From Achromobacter sp. MYb9 (GTDB lineage: Bacteria; Pseudomonadota; Gammaproteobacteria; Burkholderiales; Burkholderiaceae_B), in contig NZ_PCOQ01000019.1 in the NCBI RefSeq assembly GCF_002975275.1, forward strand, positions 61,126-125,125: a DNA stretch of 64,000 nucleotides, written 5' to 3'. A program made the translations under genes and the position numbers. The notes under the pieces are model-generated. The model worked only from the letters and a program-made list of their open reading frames with translations, was not told the origin of the DNA and searched no databases. This document shows, one piece after another, positions 1-9,013 of the stretch; the stretch's first letter is position 1; every line of letters starts with the position of its first letter.

Positions 1-203
1 CACCGGGCCACCTATCAGATTTGTCCGGTGATCGAACTTTATAGCGCCACCCCCTGCCGCTTGCCGCAGGCTTGCATGCCATACTTTTTTTGCGCCGGCG
101 TCCGCTCAGCGGCATCGGCGCCGCAACAGAAAAGCCGATCGCGCCACAACAAAAATCCCGGGCGCGCATCGATACACGGCCGATTCATGGAGGAGACCAA
201 TCC

Positions 204-1238
204 ATGGCACAAGCAAGACAATCGCAGCCTCGTCACGCCGCGACGCATCGCCACGCGGCAACGCCTCGTCGTACCGCCCTGAAAACCCTGTTGTTGTCCG
301 CGCTAGCCGCAGCCGGCCTGAGCACCGGCCTGGCCCAGGCGGCGGACGACTGGCCCAGCAAGCCCATCAAGATCATCGTGCCGTACACGCCGGGCGGGTC
401 CACCGACATCGTGACCCGCATCGTCATGGAAAAGCTGGGGCCGCGCCTGAAGCAGACGATCATCGTCGAGAACCGGCCGGGGGCCAACAGCAGCGTGGGC
501 TCGGCCATCGCGGCCAAGTCGGATCCGGACGGCTACACGTTCTTGTCCATGCTGCCGGCCTACATCATCAACTTCCACCTGTACAAGCTGACCTACACGC
601 CCGCGGACCTGACGCCGGTCGTGCAGATGGCCGACCTGCCGCTGTTCCTGTTCGTGGCGGAAGATCTTCCGGTCAAGACTGTGGCCGACCTGGTCGCCTA
701 TGGCCGCAAGAACCCCGACAAGCTGACCTACGCCTCCAGCGGCAACGGCTCCAGCGCGCACCTGACGGGCGCCGACTTCGCGTTGCAGAACAAGCTCACG
801 ATGACGCACGTGGCGTACAAGGGCAGCGCCCCCATCCTGACCGACCTGCTGGGCGGCCGCGTTTCCATGGTGTTCGACCCGATCCTGGTGCCGATGCAGT
901 ACGTGAAGCAGAACCGGCTGAAAGCGCTGGCCTTCACGGGCAAGGAACGCTGGCCCACCGAGCCCGGCATTCCCACCATGGAAGAAGCCGGCATGCCCGG
1001 CTTCGTGACCGGTTCCTGGGCAGGCCTGATGGCGCCGGCCGGCACGCCCAAGCCGATCATCGAACGCATGGCGCGCGAGATCGCCGAGATCGTCAAGGAA
1101 CCCGACGTGAAGCAGAAATTCGTGGACGCGGGGTTCCTGCCCGTCAGCGGCACCACGGCGCAGTTCGCGGAACTGATGAAGACCGATTCGGCGCGCTATG
1201 CCGAAATCATCAAGCAGGCAGGCATCACCGTGAATTGA
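204..1238 (+). CDS. Bug/TctC-family tripartite tricarboxylate transporter substrate-binding protein
   Basis: Periplasmic receptor of the Bug family, which binds small carboxylates. The 344-residue product has the usual family length. Residues 1-46 form an export signal with an RR pair (PRRTALK) before the hydrophobic stretch and an AQA-A cleavage site. The Bug hallmark PYTPGGSTDIVTR follows shortly after, and a GxVPSG-like C-terminal half is present. I chose the ATG at 204 because AGGAG lies eight bases upstream; an in-frame ATG at 72 would add an implausible leader. It precedes a CoA-transferase pair by 47 bases and is likely co-transcribed, suggesting it captures an acid metabolised by those enzymes. 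No TctA or TctB gene is nearby. Ligand unknown. Confidence 0.9.
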   Translation: MAQARQSQPRHAATHRHAATPRRTALKTLLLSALAAAGLSTGLAQAADDWPSKPIKIIVPYTPGGSTDIVTRIVMEKLGPRLKQTIIVENRPGANSSVGSAIAAKSDPDGYTFLSMLPAYIINFHLYKLTYTPADLTPVVQMADLPLFLFVAEDLPVKTVADLVAYGRKNPDKLTYASSGNGSSAHLTGADFALQNKLTMTHVAYKGSAPILTDLLGGRVSMVFDPILVPMQYVKQNRLKALAFTGKERWPTEPGIPTMEEAGMPGFVTGSWAGLMAPAGTPKPIIERMAREIAEIVKEPDVKQKFVDAGFLPVSGTTAQFAELMKTDSARYAEIIKQAGITVN

Positions 1239-1285
1239 ACGCGGACCCGGGCGCGGCAACGCGCCCGGCCCGATCGGAGTCCCCC

Positions 1286-1966
1286 ATGATCAACAAGTTC
1301 ATCGACACCCCCGAGGCCGCGGTCTCGGACATCCACGACGGCGCCACGGTGCTGATCAGCGGCTTTGGCGGCGCGGGCATGCCCACCGAACTGATCCATG
1401 CCCTGATCGACCAGGGCGCGCGCGAGCTCACGGTCGTCAGCAATAATGCCGGCAACCACGAAACCGGCCTGGCCGCCCTGATCAAGGCCGGCCGCGTGCG
1501 CAAAGTGATCTGCTCGTTTCCCAAGGCGTCGCATTCCTGGGTCTTCGACGACCTGTACCGCCGCGGCGGCATCGAACTGGAATGCGTGCCGCAAGGCACC
1601 ATCGCGGAACGGCTGCGCGCGGCAGGCGCCGGCCTGGGCGGCTTTTTCACCCCCACCGCCTACGGCACCGAACTGGCCGCGGGCAAGGAAACCCGCATCA
1701 TCGACGGCCGCGGCCACGTGTTCGAGACGCCGCTGCATGGCGACTTCGCGCTGGTCAAGGCCGACCAGGGCGACCGCTGGGGCAATCTGACCTATCACAA
1801 GAGCGCGCGCAATTTCGGGCCCATCATGTGCATGGCGGCCAAGACCACGATCGTGCAGGTGCGCGCCAAGGCCGAACTGGGCGACCTGCCGCCCGAAGCC
1901 ATCGTGACGCCGGGCATCTTCGTCGCGCGCGTCACCGAAGTGGCCAACGCCGCCTTTTCCAGCTGA
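1286..1966 (+). CDS. pcaI: 3-oxoacid (3-oxoadipate) CoA-transferase subunit A
   Basis: Alpha subunit of a family I CoA-transferase that moves CoA from succinyl-CoA to a 3-oxoacid, probably 3-oxoadipate. The 226-residue protein has the glycine-rich SGFGGAGMP loop at about residues 25-33, the VSNNAG segment and the ending typical of PcaI/CatI/ScoA subunits. I prefer the ATG at 1286, which begins MINKFIDTPEAA as in relatives, over an upstream in-frame ATG at 1235 overlapping the preceding gene. The beta subunit starts 10 bases downstream. The assignment to 3-oxoadipate rather than acetoacetate is inferred from the neighbouring PcaR-like regulator. Confidence 0.9.
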   Translation: MINKFIDTPEAAVSDIHDGATVLISGFGGAGMPTELIHALIDQGARELTVVSNNAGNHETGLAALIKAGRVRKVICSFPKASHSWVFDDLYRRGGIELECVPQGTIAERLRAAGAGLGGFFTPTAYGTELAAGKETRIIDGRGHVFETPLHGDFALVKADQGDRWGNLTYHKSARNFGPIMCMAAKTTIVQVRAKAELGDLPPEAIVTPGIFVARVTEVANAAFSS

Positions 1967-1976
1967 AGGAACCCAC

Positions 1977-2618
1977 ATGCATCGTCCCCTGACCCGCGAG
2001 GCCATGGCGCGCCGCCTGGCCCTGGACATCCCCGACGGCAGCTACGTCAATCTGGGCATCGGCATGCCGGTGCTGGTGGCCGCCCATCTTCCGCCCGGCC
2101 GCGAGATCGTGCTGCACAGCGAAAACGGCATCCTGGGCATGGGCCCGCCGCCCGCGGAAGACGCCGTCAACCTGGACTTGATCAACGCCGGCAAGCAGCC
2201 CGTGACGCTGCTCACCGGCGGCTCGTATTTCCACCACGCGGATTCGTTCGCGATGATGCGCGGCGGCCATCTGGACATCTGCGTCATGGGCGGCATGCAG
2301 GTCGCCGCCAACGGCGATCTGGCCAACTGGTCGCTGGCCAAGCCCGGCGAAGCGCCGGCCGTCGGCGGCGCGATGGACCTGGCGGTTGGCGCGCGCAGCG
2401 TGTTCATCATGATGGAGCACAACAGCAAGAACGGCGATCCCAAGATCGTCGAACGCTGCACGTATCCGCTGACGGGCGCCGGCGTGGTCGACCGCATCTA
2501 CACGGACCTGGCCGTCATTGACGTCACCCCGGACGGCCTGGTGGTTCGGGATATGATCGACGGCATGACTTTGAACGAACTGCAAGCGCGCACGGGCGCG
2601 CCGCTGCGCGCAGGCTGA
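1977..2618 (+). CDS. pcaJ: 3-oxoacid (3-oxoadipate) CoA-transferase subunit B
   Basis: Beta subunit of the same CoA-transferase. The 213-residue protein carries the family active-site motif SENGILGMGP; Glu49 is the expected nucleophile that forms the enzyme-CoA thioester. The GIGMPVLVAAHLP segment at residues 27-39 is also characteristic. It follows the alpha subunit by 10 bases, and its stop codon overlaps the start of the IclR regulator gene by one base (TGATG), so the three genes are translationally linked. Substrate specificity cannot be read from sequence alone. Confidence 0.9.
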   Translation: MHRPLTREAMARRLALDIPDGSYVNLGIGMPVLVAAHLPPGREIVLHSENGILGMGPPPAEDAVNLDLINAGKQPVTLLTGGSYFHHADSFAMMRGGHLDICVMGGMQVAANGDLANWSLAKPGEAPAVGGAMDLAVGARSVFIMMEHNSKNGDPKIVERCTYPLTGAGVVDRIYTDLAVIDVTPDGLVVRDMIDGMTLNELQARTGAPLRAG

Positions 2619-3445
2619 TGACGCCCAATCTTCCCCCGCCCGGCTACGCCGCCCCGCTTGCGGCGGAAGACCATCCCGACCAGTTGCGCGGCGATCCGGA
2701 CTACATGCTGACGCTTGCGCGCGGGCTACACGTGATCCGCGCGTTCGGCACGCGCCGGCATCCGCAGACCGCGGCAGAACTCAGCCGCCGCGCCGCGCTG
2801 CCGCGCGCCGTCGTGCAGCGCTGCCTGCACACGCTGATCTTGCTGGGCATCGCCGAACAGCATGGCCGGCTGTATGTGCTGACGCCTCGCATCCTGGGCC
2901 TGGGCTACGCCTACTTTTCGTCCACGCCGTTTGTCTCGCTGGCGCAACCGGTGCTGGAAGAACTAAGCGCCACCGTCAACGAAACCTGTGCACTGGCCAT
3001 CATGGAAGGCCACGAGATGCTGTACCTGGCGCGTTCCGAAGTGAATCGCCTGCTTGCGACGTCGATGGGGCTGGGCAGCCGCTTGCCCGCGTATTGCACG
3101 TCGATTGGCCGCGTACTGCTGGCGCAATTGCCCGAGCCCGCGCTGGCGCGCTATTTCGCCACGGTCGACTTGCAACCCTATACGGAATTCACGCTGATCA
3201 CCGAAGCGAAGCTGCGCGCCGAGCTGGTGCGCATCCGCGAGCAAGGCTACGCGGTGGTGGACCAGGAACTGGAATTGAACGTGCGCGCGATTTCGGTGCC
3301 CGTGCGGTCGGCCAGTGGCAAGGCATGCGGCGCCGTGAACGTCAGCGTCAAGGCGGCGCGGGTGCCCCTGAACCGGCTGACGGACGAGTTCCTGCCGCCC
3401 TTGCGGCAAGCTGTGGAGAGAATCGGGGAATTCCTGGTCGCGTGA
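2618..3445 (+). CDS. IclR-family transcriptional regulator, PcaR/PobR-like
   Basis: A 275-residue regulator with an N-terminal winged helix (about residues 30-90, including TAAELSRRAALPRAVVQRCLHTL) and a C-terminal IclR effector domain (LLATSMGLGSRLPAYCTSIGRVLLA, then AISVPVRS and GAVNVSV). The wording of both domains resembles the PcaR/PcaU/PobR branch, which responds to intermediates of the beta-ketoadipate pathway. It overlaps pcaJ by one base and so belongs to the operon it probably regulates. The effector is inferred, not shown. The N-terminus has about 25 poorly conserved residues, so a slightly later start is possible. Confidence 0.85.
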   Translation: MTPNLPPPGYAAPLAAEDHPDQLRGDPDYMLTLARGLHVIRAFGTRRHPQTAAELSRRAALPRAVVQRCLHTLILLGIAEQHGRLYVLTPRILGLGYAYFSSTPFVSLAQPVLEELSATVNETCALAIMEGHEMLYLARSEVNRLLATSMGLGSRLPAYCTSIGRVLLAQLPEPALARYFATVDLQPYTEFTLITEAKLRAELVRIREQGYAVVDQELELNVRAISVPVRSASGKACGAVNVSVKAARVPLNRLTDEFLPPLRQAVERIGEFLVA

Positions 3446-3536
3446 ATCGGATGCGCGATGGATTTTCGTGCGGCCCGGCCGGACATGATCCGCATCCGGG
3501 ACGGGGCGTGCGTCATTCCCCGGCCCCTTGCGGCGG

Positions 3537-4589
3537 CTACAGGTCCGTCGTGTCCAGCGTGAACGCCGCGGCGGCTCGGCCGATGCGGTCGTTGACCGCG
3601 TGCCATGCCTCCGTGGCGGGTGGCGCCTGCACGATGATGCGCGCGTAACCCTGCTTGTCCAGATCGCGCAGCAGGCCATACAGCGCCTGCGCATAACGCG
3701 CCGGATCCGCGGGCACGGGATGCCACTGCAAGCGCGCGTCCAGCGCCTTGGGCGCCTCGCCATACGCCACCACCACGACCTTGCCTTCCGGCAAGTTGCG
3801 GCCCAGCGCCACGTCCTGCAAGCGCGCGTCCGACGCCAGCTCCAGCGGCGTTCGCGGCGCGTAGTGCGCTTTCAACGTGCCCGAGGCGCGCGGCGCGGCG
3901 GCATCCGGTGCGAACACCTGCACGCCCAGCACCGCTTCGATCTGCGCGGCGCTGATATGGCCGGGCCGCAGCAGCACGGGGCCGGCGCCGCGGTCCAGGC
4001 GCGACAGGTCCAGGATGGTGGATTCGATGCCGACTTCCGATGCGCCGCCTTCCAGCACGGGCATGCCGGCCGCGACTTCCTCGGGGAATTCATGGCGCAC
4101 GTGTTCGGCACGCGTGGGCGATACCTGACCGAACTTGTTGGCCGACGGCGCAGCCACGCCGCCCTGCCCGTTCGGCTTGCCCGCGGCGAACGCCGCCAAC
4201 AGCGCCTGCGCCACCGGATGCGAGGGGCAGCGGATGCCAATGCTGTCTTGTCCGCCGCTGACCGTATCGACGATGTGGGGCGCGCGCTTCAGGATCAAGG
4301 TCAGCGGCCCGGGCCAGAACGCGTCGATCAGCAGGCGCGCCTCGGGCGGCACCTGCGCCGCCCAGTACGACACGTCGCCTTGCGGCGCGATGTGCACGAT
4401 GACGGGATGGTTCGACGGCCGCCCCTTGGCTGCATAGATCTTCGCTACCGCTTGCGGGCTTTCCGCATCCGCGCCCAGGCCGTAGACGGTCTCGGTGGGG
4501 AAAGCGGCCAGCTCGCCATCCAGCAAGCGTTGCGCGGCGTGGGCGATCTCCGCGGCGCTGGCGGAATCATGCGGGGGCAAGGAAGGCAT
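3537..4589 (-). CDS. tsaC: L-threonylcarbamoyladenylate synthase (Sua5/YciO/YrdC)
   Basis: Makes threonylcarbamoyl-AMP from threonine, bicarbonate and ATP for the tRNA t6A37 modification. The 350-residue protein has the YrdC domain (PTETVYGLG at residues 31-39, KGRPSNHP at 55-62, and IESTILDLS) followed by the C-terminal Sua5 domain, so it is the long Sua5 form rather than the short TsaC form. I chose the ATG at 4589, 14 bases after the purK stop; the open frame runs further upstream through purK but that part is unrelated. It is the last gene of a purE-purK-tsaC unit. Confidence 0.9.
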   Translation of the reverse strand: MPSLPPHDSASAAEIAHAAQRLLDGELAAFPTETVYGLGADAESPQAVAKIYAAKGRPSNHPVIVHIAPQGDVSYWAAQVPPEARLLIDAFWPGPLTLILKRAPHIVDTVSGGQDSIGIRCPSHPVAQALLAAFAAGKPNGQGGVAAPSANKFGQVSPTRAEHVRHEFPEEVAAGMPVLEGGASEVGIESTILDLSRLDRGAGPVLLRPGHISAAQIEAVLGVQVFAPDAAAPRASGTLKAHYAPRTPLELASDARLQDVALGRNLPEGKVVVVAYGEAPKALDARLQWHPVPADPARYAQALYGLLRDLDKQGYARIIVQAPPATEAWHAVNDRIGRAAAAFTLDTTDL

Positions 4590-4603
4590 TGGATCGTCGC
4601 GGC

Positions 4604-5794
4604 TTACTCGGGGGCGTCCATGCCCAGCGCGGCAGCCACGCGGGCGGCGTCGGCGCGAGCCTGGTCCAGGGTGGGCGCCACGATGGTGATGTGGCCCATC
4701 TTGCGGCCACGGCGGGCTTCCCGCTTGCCGTACAGGTGCAGCTTGGCGGTGGGCACCGACAACGCGGCGGCCCAATCGGGTTCGCGCTGCGTCGTCGCGG
4801 TCGAAGACGCATACCAGATGTCGCCCAGGATATTCAACATGACGGCGGGCGCCAGCAGCGCGGCGCTGCCCAGCGGCAAGCCGGCCATGGCGCGCGCCTG
4901 CTGTTCGAATTGGCTCGTGATGCAGGCGTTCATCGTGTAATGACCGCTGTTGTGCGGGCGCGGCGCGATCTCGTTGACGATCAGGCTGCCGTCCTTCAAG
5001 ACGAAGAACTCCACGCACAGCACGCCGTGGTAACCCAGGCCTTGTGCGATCGACTGCGCCGCCTCGGTGGCGCGGGCCTGCCGTTCGGCGTGGGCCGCGT
5101 CCAGCTGCACCGGCGCCGCGGTGGACACCGCCAGGATGCCGTCGCGGTGCACGTTGCGCGCCACCGGGAACACCACGGCGGCGCCGTCGAAACCGCGTGC
5201 GATCACGACGGAGATCTCGTAATCCAGCGGCATCAGCGCTTCCAGCACGCAAGCCACGCCGCCGAATTCGGCGAAGGCGGCCAGCGCTTCTTCGCGCGTG
5301 TTGATGCGGGCCTGGCCCTTGCCGTCGTAGCCCAGGCGGGCGACCTTCAGGATGCCGGGGAACAAGGCATCCGGCGCCGCGCGCAGGTCGGCTTCCGCGC
5401 GGATCGCGGCGTGCGGGGCAACGGGAATGCCCTGCGACGCGATGAACGTCTTTTCGGTGATGCGGTCCTGCACGATCGCCACGGCGTCGGCCGCCGGGCT
5501 CACGCGGCAGCGCGTGGCCAACGTGCGCAGGCTTTCGGCGGGGACGTTCTCGAATTCGGTGGTGACGGCCTGACAAGTCTGGGCCAGCCGGGCCAGGCCG
5601 GCTTCGTCATCGTAGGCGGCCTGGATATGCAGGTCGGCCACCATGCCGGCAGGGCATTCGTCGGCCGGATCCAGCACCGCGACCTTGTAGCCCAGGCTTT
5701 GCGCCGCGTGGCAGAACATGCGGCCCAGTTGGCCGCCGCCCAAGAGGCCCAGCCAGCCGCCGGGGGCAATCAGGAAAGGAGTCGATTGAGTCAT
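4604..5794 (-). CDS. purK: N5-carboxyaminoimidazole ribonucleotide synthase
   Basis: ATP-grasp enzyme of de novo purine synthesis that carboxylates AIR with bicarbonate and ATP to N5-CAIR. The 396-residue protein starts with the nucleotide-binding loop GLLGGGQLGRMF and contains ATP-grasp elements (YDGKGQARI, VLEALMPLDYEISV, NEIAPRPHNSGHYT). Length matches the family. The ATG at 5794 lies five bases after the purE stop, giving tight coupling with the mutase that uses its product. The open frame extends upstream through purE without homology and was trimmed. Confidence 0.95.
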   Translation of the reverse strand: MTQSTPFLIAPGGWLGLLGGGQLGRMFCHAAQSLGYKVAVLDPADECPAGMVADLHIQAAYDDEAGLARLAQTCQAVTTEFENVPAESLRTLATRCRVSPAADAVAIVQDRITEKTFIASQGIPVAPHAAIRAEADLRAAPDALFPGILKVARLGYDGKGQARINTREEALAAFAEFGGVACVLEALMPLDYEISVVIARGFDGAAVVFPVARNVHRDGILAVSTAAPVQLDAAHAERQARATEAAQSIAQGLGYHGVLCVEFFVLKDGSLIVNEIAPRPHNSGHYTMNACITSQFEQQARAMAGLPLGSAALLAPAVMLNILGDIWYASSTATTQREPDWAAALSVPTAKLHLYGKREARRGRKMGHITIVAPTLDQARADAARVAAALGMDAPE

Positions 5795-5799
5795 ACGGA

Positions 5800-6321
5800 T
5801 CAGGCCTCGGGCGGAACCTTCATGTCGCGGGCGGCTTGCGTCTGCCGCGCGCGGAACGCCACCAGCTTCTTGTGCAGGCCGGCATCGGTGCCCGCCAGCG
5901 TGGCAATTACATGCAGCGCCGCATTGGCCGCGCCCGCCTCGCCGATGGCGAAGGTGGCCACCGGCACGCCCTTGGGCATCTGCACGATGGACAGCAGCGA
6001 GTCTTCGCCACGCAGGTACTTGGACGGAACCGGCACGCCGAACACCGGCACTTCGGTCAACGCCGCCATCATGCCCGGCAAGTGGGCCGCGCCGCCAGCG
6101 CCGGCGATGATGCCGCGCAAGCCGCGACCATGCGCGGCCGCGCCGTATTCGGCCATGTCCTGCGGCATGCGGTGCGCGGAAATCACGCGCGCCTCGTAGG
6201 CCACGCCGAAGTCCTCCAACATGGTGACCGCGTGCTTCATGACCTCCCAATCACTGGAAGAACCCATAATCACGCCCACCACGGGGGTGGCCTCTGCCGC
6301 TGCGGAAGTCTTGGCTGTCAT
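5800..6321 (-). CDS. purE: N5-carboxyaminoimidazole ribonucleotide mutase
   Basis: Class I PurE, converting N5-CAIR to CAIR. The 173-residue product has the signature [13 protein letters not shown], the SAHRMP motif containing the catalytic histidine, and [12 protein letters not shown] use the ATG at 6321 ([13 protein letters not shown]), since the extra 16 codons upstream look non-coding and most PurE proteins are of this length. It is first in the purE-purK-tsaC run; about 100 bases separate it from the dsbB stop. Confidence 0.94.
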   Translation of the reverse strand: MTAKTSAAAEATPVVGVIMGSSSDWEVMKHAVTMLEDFGVAYEARVISAHRMPQDMAEYGAAAHGRGLRGIIAGAGGAAHLPGMMAALTEVPVFGVPVPSKYLRGEDSLLSIVQMPKGVPVATFAIGEAGAANAALHVIATLAGTDAGLHKKLVAFRARQTQAARDMKVPPEA

Positions 6322-6424
6322 AACCGGTGTCAAAGAGGTAAGACCGCGGAACCTGCCGCGGAATGTCAAAGGGCCGCGGATTCGGTCCGCGAAACCCGGT
6401 ATTTTACCCGGCGCGCGCGACAGC

Positions 6425-6997
6425 CTATGGCGCGGCCCTGGATGGCAGCCACAGATAGCTGTCGGGATTGTCCGGGCAAGGCCCGAAACCGCATTCCAGG
6501 GTGGTGCTGCCGACGTTGGCCAGCGTCATGATGAAAAACAGGGCCATGACGACGATGCCCAATGCCGAAACCGGTTTCTTCAGCATGCTGTCGCCCCATT
6601 TGCGGTCGGCGGACTGCATCACGACGCAGAAGACGATGATGGCGACAAAAGCGATGAACGCCCAGGTGTAGAAGTGCAGCCCCATGAACGGCGTGCCGTA
6701 GCCGGGATCGTCCGGGGCGATGTGCAGCAGCACCTGCCGGCCGGAGGCCACCATGCCGCCCAGCGACGCCGCGATGCTCATGCCGTAGTGCATGGGCGAC
6801 GGCCCCACCCGCATGTTCAGCAGGAACCCCACGCCGGCCAGGATGAACGCCACGCGCTGCAGCAGGCACAGGGGGCACGGCAGCTCGTCATAAATGAACT
6901 GCCAGGCGAACGCCATGCCCAGCACGCCGGTGATGCCCAGCAGCGCCAGGCCATTCAGCACGCGTGAGCCGCGCGCCGGGTTGCGGGAGAAGATCAT
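6425..6997 (-). CDS. dsbB: Disulfide bond formation protein B (DsbB), variant cysteine layout
   Basis: Inner-membrane quinone reductase that reoxidises DsbA. The 190-residue protein has the CPLC redox motif (Cys41, Cys44) after the first membrane segment, followed by LQRVAF as in DsbB proteins. I count five hydrophobic segments (about 12-34, 45-62, 69-92, 109-128, 144-162) rather than the four of E. coli DsbB. The second cysteine pair is not in the loop between segments 3 and 4; the only remaining extracytoplasmic candidates are Cys169 and Cys174 in the C-terminal tail (ECGFGPC). It follows a small DUF5993-like membrane protein by 10 bases. Confidence 0.9.
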   Translation of the reverse strand: MIFSRNPARGSRVLNGLALLGITGVLGMAFAWQFIYDELPCPLCLLQRVAFILAGVGFLLNMRVGPSPMHYGMSIAASLGGMVASGRQVLLHIAPDDPGYGTPFMGLHFYTWAFIAFVAIIVFCVVMQSADRKWGDSMLKKPVSALGIVVMALFFIMTLANVGSTTLECGFGPCPDNPDSYLWLPSRAAP

Positions 6998-7007
6998 CGC
7001 CCCGCCC

Positions 7008-7166
7008 TTACCAAGACAGCGCCAGCGGACTGGTCATGTGGTAGTGGCACCAGGCAGCGAAGATCGCCAGCGTGAGCAGCCAGAACGTCACACACGGCCG
7101 GCGCTTTCCCAGCACCCCGAACCACACGGCGACCGATCCGGTCAGAAAGGGCAACATCATGATCAT
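7008..7166 (-). CDS. DUF5993-like small membrane protein
   Basis: A 52-residue protein beginning MIMMLPFLTGSVAVWFGVLG. It has two hydrophobic segments (about 4-20 and 27-40) joined by a basic turn (GKRRP), then HYHMTSPLALSW. Cysteines are at 25 and 40. AGGAGT lies seven bases upstream of the ATG, and the stop is 10 bases before dsbB, so the two are almost certainly one operon. Small proteins of this kind next to dsbB are grouped as DUF5993; I recognise that association but know of no proven function. It may help assemble DsbB or couple it to electron transfer. Confidence 0.75.
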   Translation of the reverse strand: MIMMLPFLTGSVAVWFGVLGKRRPCVTFWLLTLAIFAAWCHYHMTSPLALSW

Positions 7167-7261
7167 GCGGAAGACTCCTGTCGACGGCCGTCCTGCTAAG
7201 GCAGTCGACGAGTATAACGTAACAATACGAAATAATTGTTATCGATACCTTGAGCCGGGCG

Positions 7262-7290
7262 TAAAAAAACCCGCTCGGTGAGCGGGTTCT
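7262..7290 (-). terminator. Rho-independent terminator of purC
   Basis: A 9-bp perfect stem (AACCCGCTC/GAGCGGGTT) with a three-base loop. Read on the minus strand it is followed by a run of T, 28 bases after the purC stop codon. Confidence 0.85.
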
Positions 7291-7317
7291 TCGGCGCGGG
7301 GAAGATCAGGCGATCGA

Positions 7318-8199
7318 TCAGGCGATCAACCGGTCCAGCGCTTCGCGGTACTTGGCGGCCGTCTTTTCCAGCACGTCCTGCGGCAGGCGCGGGGCGGGCG
7401 GGGTCTTGTCCCAGGTCTGGGTTTCCAGCCAATCGCGCACGAACTGCTTGTCGAACGACGGCGGGCTGATACCGACACGGTAGCCGTCGGCCGGCCAGAA
7501 GCGCGACGAATCCGGCGTCAGCACTTCGTCCATCAGGTGCAGCGTGCCGTTGTCGTCCAAGCCAAATTCGAATTTGGTGTCGGCGATGATGATGCCCTTG
7601 GTCGCGGCGAACTTGGCGGCTTCGGCATACAGCTTGAGCGTGACGTCGCGGATGCGCTCCGCCAATTCCTGGCCCACTTCCTTGACCACGTGTGCAAAGT
7701 CCACGTTTTCGTCGTGCATGCCGAATTCGGCCTTGGCGGCGGGCGTGAAGATGGGTTCGGGCAATTGGCTGGCCTGCTGCAGGCCGGCGGGCAGCTTGAT
7801 GCCGCAAATGGCGCCGGTGGACTGGTAGTCTTTCCAGCCGGATCCGATCAGGTAGCCGCGGGCGACCGCTTCCACGAGAATCGGCTTCAGGCGCTTGACC
7901 ACGACGGCGCGGCCGCGCACCTGATCCACTTCGTCCGGGGCCACCACGTCTTCGGGCTTCACGCCCGTGGAGTGGTTCGGCAGGATGTGAGCCAGCTTCT
8001 GCAACCAGAATTCGGTCAGCTCGGTCAGCACCTGTCCCTTGCCGGGAATGGGATCGTCAAGAATCACGTCGAAGGCGGAGATACGATCCGACGCGACGAT
8101 CAGCAACTTGTCGTCGCCCACCGCGTACATATCGCGCACCTTACCGCGGCCCAGCAGCGGCAAGGACTTGATGCTGGATTGATGCAAAGCAGAAGTCAC
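7318..8199 (-). CDS. purC: Phosphoribosylaminoimidazole-succinocarboxamide synthase
   Basis: SAICAR synthetase, joining CAIR and aspartate with ATP in purine synthesis. The 293-residue protein has the GRGKVRDMY opening, [20 protein letters not shown], and [11 protein letters not shown] plus [14 protein letters not shown] in the C-terminal half, all characteristic of the eukaryote-like, roughly 290-residue PurC used by betaproteobacteria. It has its own terminator and lies near purE and purK but is separated from them by the dsbB operon. Confidence 0.96.
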   Translation of the reverse strand: MTSALHQSSIKSLPLLGRGKVRDMYAVGDDKLLIVASDRISAFDVILDDPIPGKGQVLTELTEFWLQKLAHILPNHSTGVKPEDVVAPDEVDQVRGRAVVVKRLKPILVEAVARGYLIGSGWKDYQSTGAICGIKLPAGLQQASQLPEPIFTPAAKAEFGMHDENVDFAHVVKEVGQELAERIRDVTLKLYAEAAKFAATKGIIIADTKFEFGLDDNGTLHLMDEVLTPDSSRFWPADGYRVGISPPSFDKQFVRDWLETQTWDKTPPAPRLPQDVLEKTAAKYREALDRLIA

Positions 8200-8448
8200 G
8201 GGAATGGCCTATGGCAAAAATGAAGATTCCCGCCTCGGGCAAGCGCCAGGGCGGGAAGTAGAACGAAATCGGAAACTGCGCGGGCACGCCGCATGACGCG
8301 CGAGCCCGGGAAAGCGCATAGATTACTGCAAATATGTCCGCCTTGCCGGGCGGCGGGGGCCGGGTTAGGCTCTGATTCCCAACACACTATTCGCACCGGC
8401 CGCCCCTGGGCGTCACGGCGCAGACCTTACGTTCGGAGACAAAGTCGT

Positions 8449-8904
8449 ATGCAGGATGCTTCCCTCAAACGCCCGCCCGCCGCCGACGCGCAGGTGCACC
8501 TGACTGGCGGTTGCCAATGCGGCGCCGTCCGTTACGCCGTCACCGACGAGCCCATCACCGCCGCCACCTGTCATTGCCGCGACTGCCAGTATTCCAGCGG
8601 CGGCGCTCCGGCCCATGCGCTGATCTTCCCAGCTGGCTCCGTCACGATGCTGCGCGGCCAGGCCAAGGAACACCGCTACAAGGGCGATTCGGGCCACACC
8701 GTCATGCGCAGCTTCTGCGCCGCCTGTGGCACGCCGCTGTTCGGCGGCTCCGAGGGGATGGGCTATGAAGTGGTGCGGGCGGGATCGCTGGACGATCCGG
8801 AGGCCTTCCACGCCAAGGCCAGCCTGTGGACCAGCTCGGCCCCGTCCTGGCACCACGTGGACCGCGGCATCCCGCACTTTCCCCAAAACGGCCCCGCCGC
8901 CTAG
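8449..8904 (+). CDS. GFA-family (CENP-V fold) zinc protein
   Basis: A 151-residue protein of the glutathione-dependent formaldehyde-activating (GFA) fold. Zinc-binding cysteines are visible: CQC at 22-24, CHC at 41-43 with Cys46, and CAAC at 90-93. The CGTPLFGG segment is also typical. The start ATG at 8449 gives MQDASLKRPP; the open frame continues upstream without homology. It stands alone between the purC and fba genes and is transcribed towards the fba terminator. Most members have no proven substrate, so formaldehyde chemistry should not be assumed. A second member lies at 32986. Confidence 0.85.
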   Translation: MQDASLKRPPAADAQVHLTGGCQCGAVRYAVTDEPITAATCHCRDCQYSSGGAPAHALIFPAGSVTMLRGQAKEHRYKGDSGHTVMRSFCAACGTPLFGGSEGMGYEVVRAGSLDDPEAFHAKASLWTSSAPSWHHVDRGIPHFPQNGPAA

Positions 8905-8932
8905 GCATTCGCCATCGCGGGGTAAAAACCGC

Positions 8933-8972
8933 GAAAAAAGAAAGGGGCGGGTCCATTCGGACCCGCCCCTTT
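8933..8972 (-). terminator. Terminator of fba, possibly bidirectional
   Basis: A 14-bp perfect stem at 8941-8954 and 8959-8972 with a four-base loop, about 40 bases after the fba stop. On the minus strand it is followed by a T-rich tail. It also sits just downstream of the convergent GFA gene and could stop both transcripts. Confidence 0.85.
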
Positions 8973-9013
8973 GCACTGCCGGACCGCCGCCCGAAAGCGG
9001 CGGCGCGGAAGAT

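Noticed and set aside
1..203. Possible small protein at the left edge
   Set aside because: Open frames on both strands are Arg/Ala-rich without ribosome sites. I see a likely promoter region for the Bug gene but no defined element beyond a short inverted repeat (CCTGC/GCAGG).
3528..4940. Plus-strand open frame of 470 codons across tsaC and purK
   Set aside because: Antisense shadow; Arg-rich throughout with no family signature.
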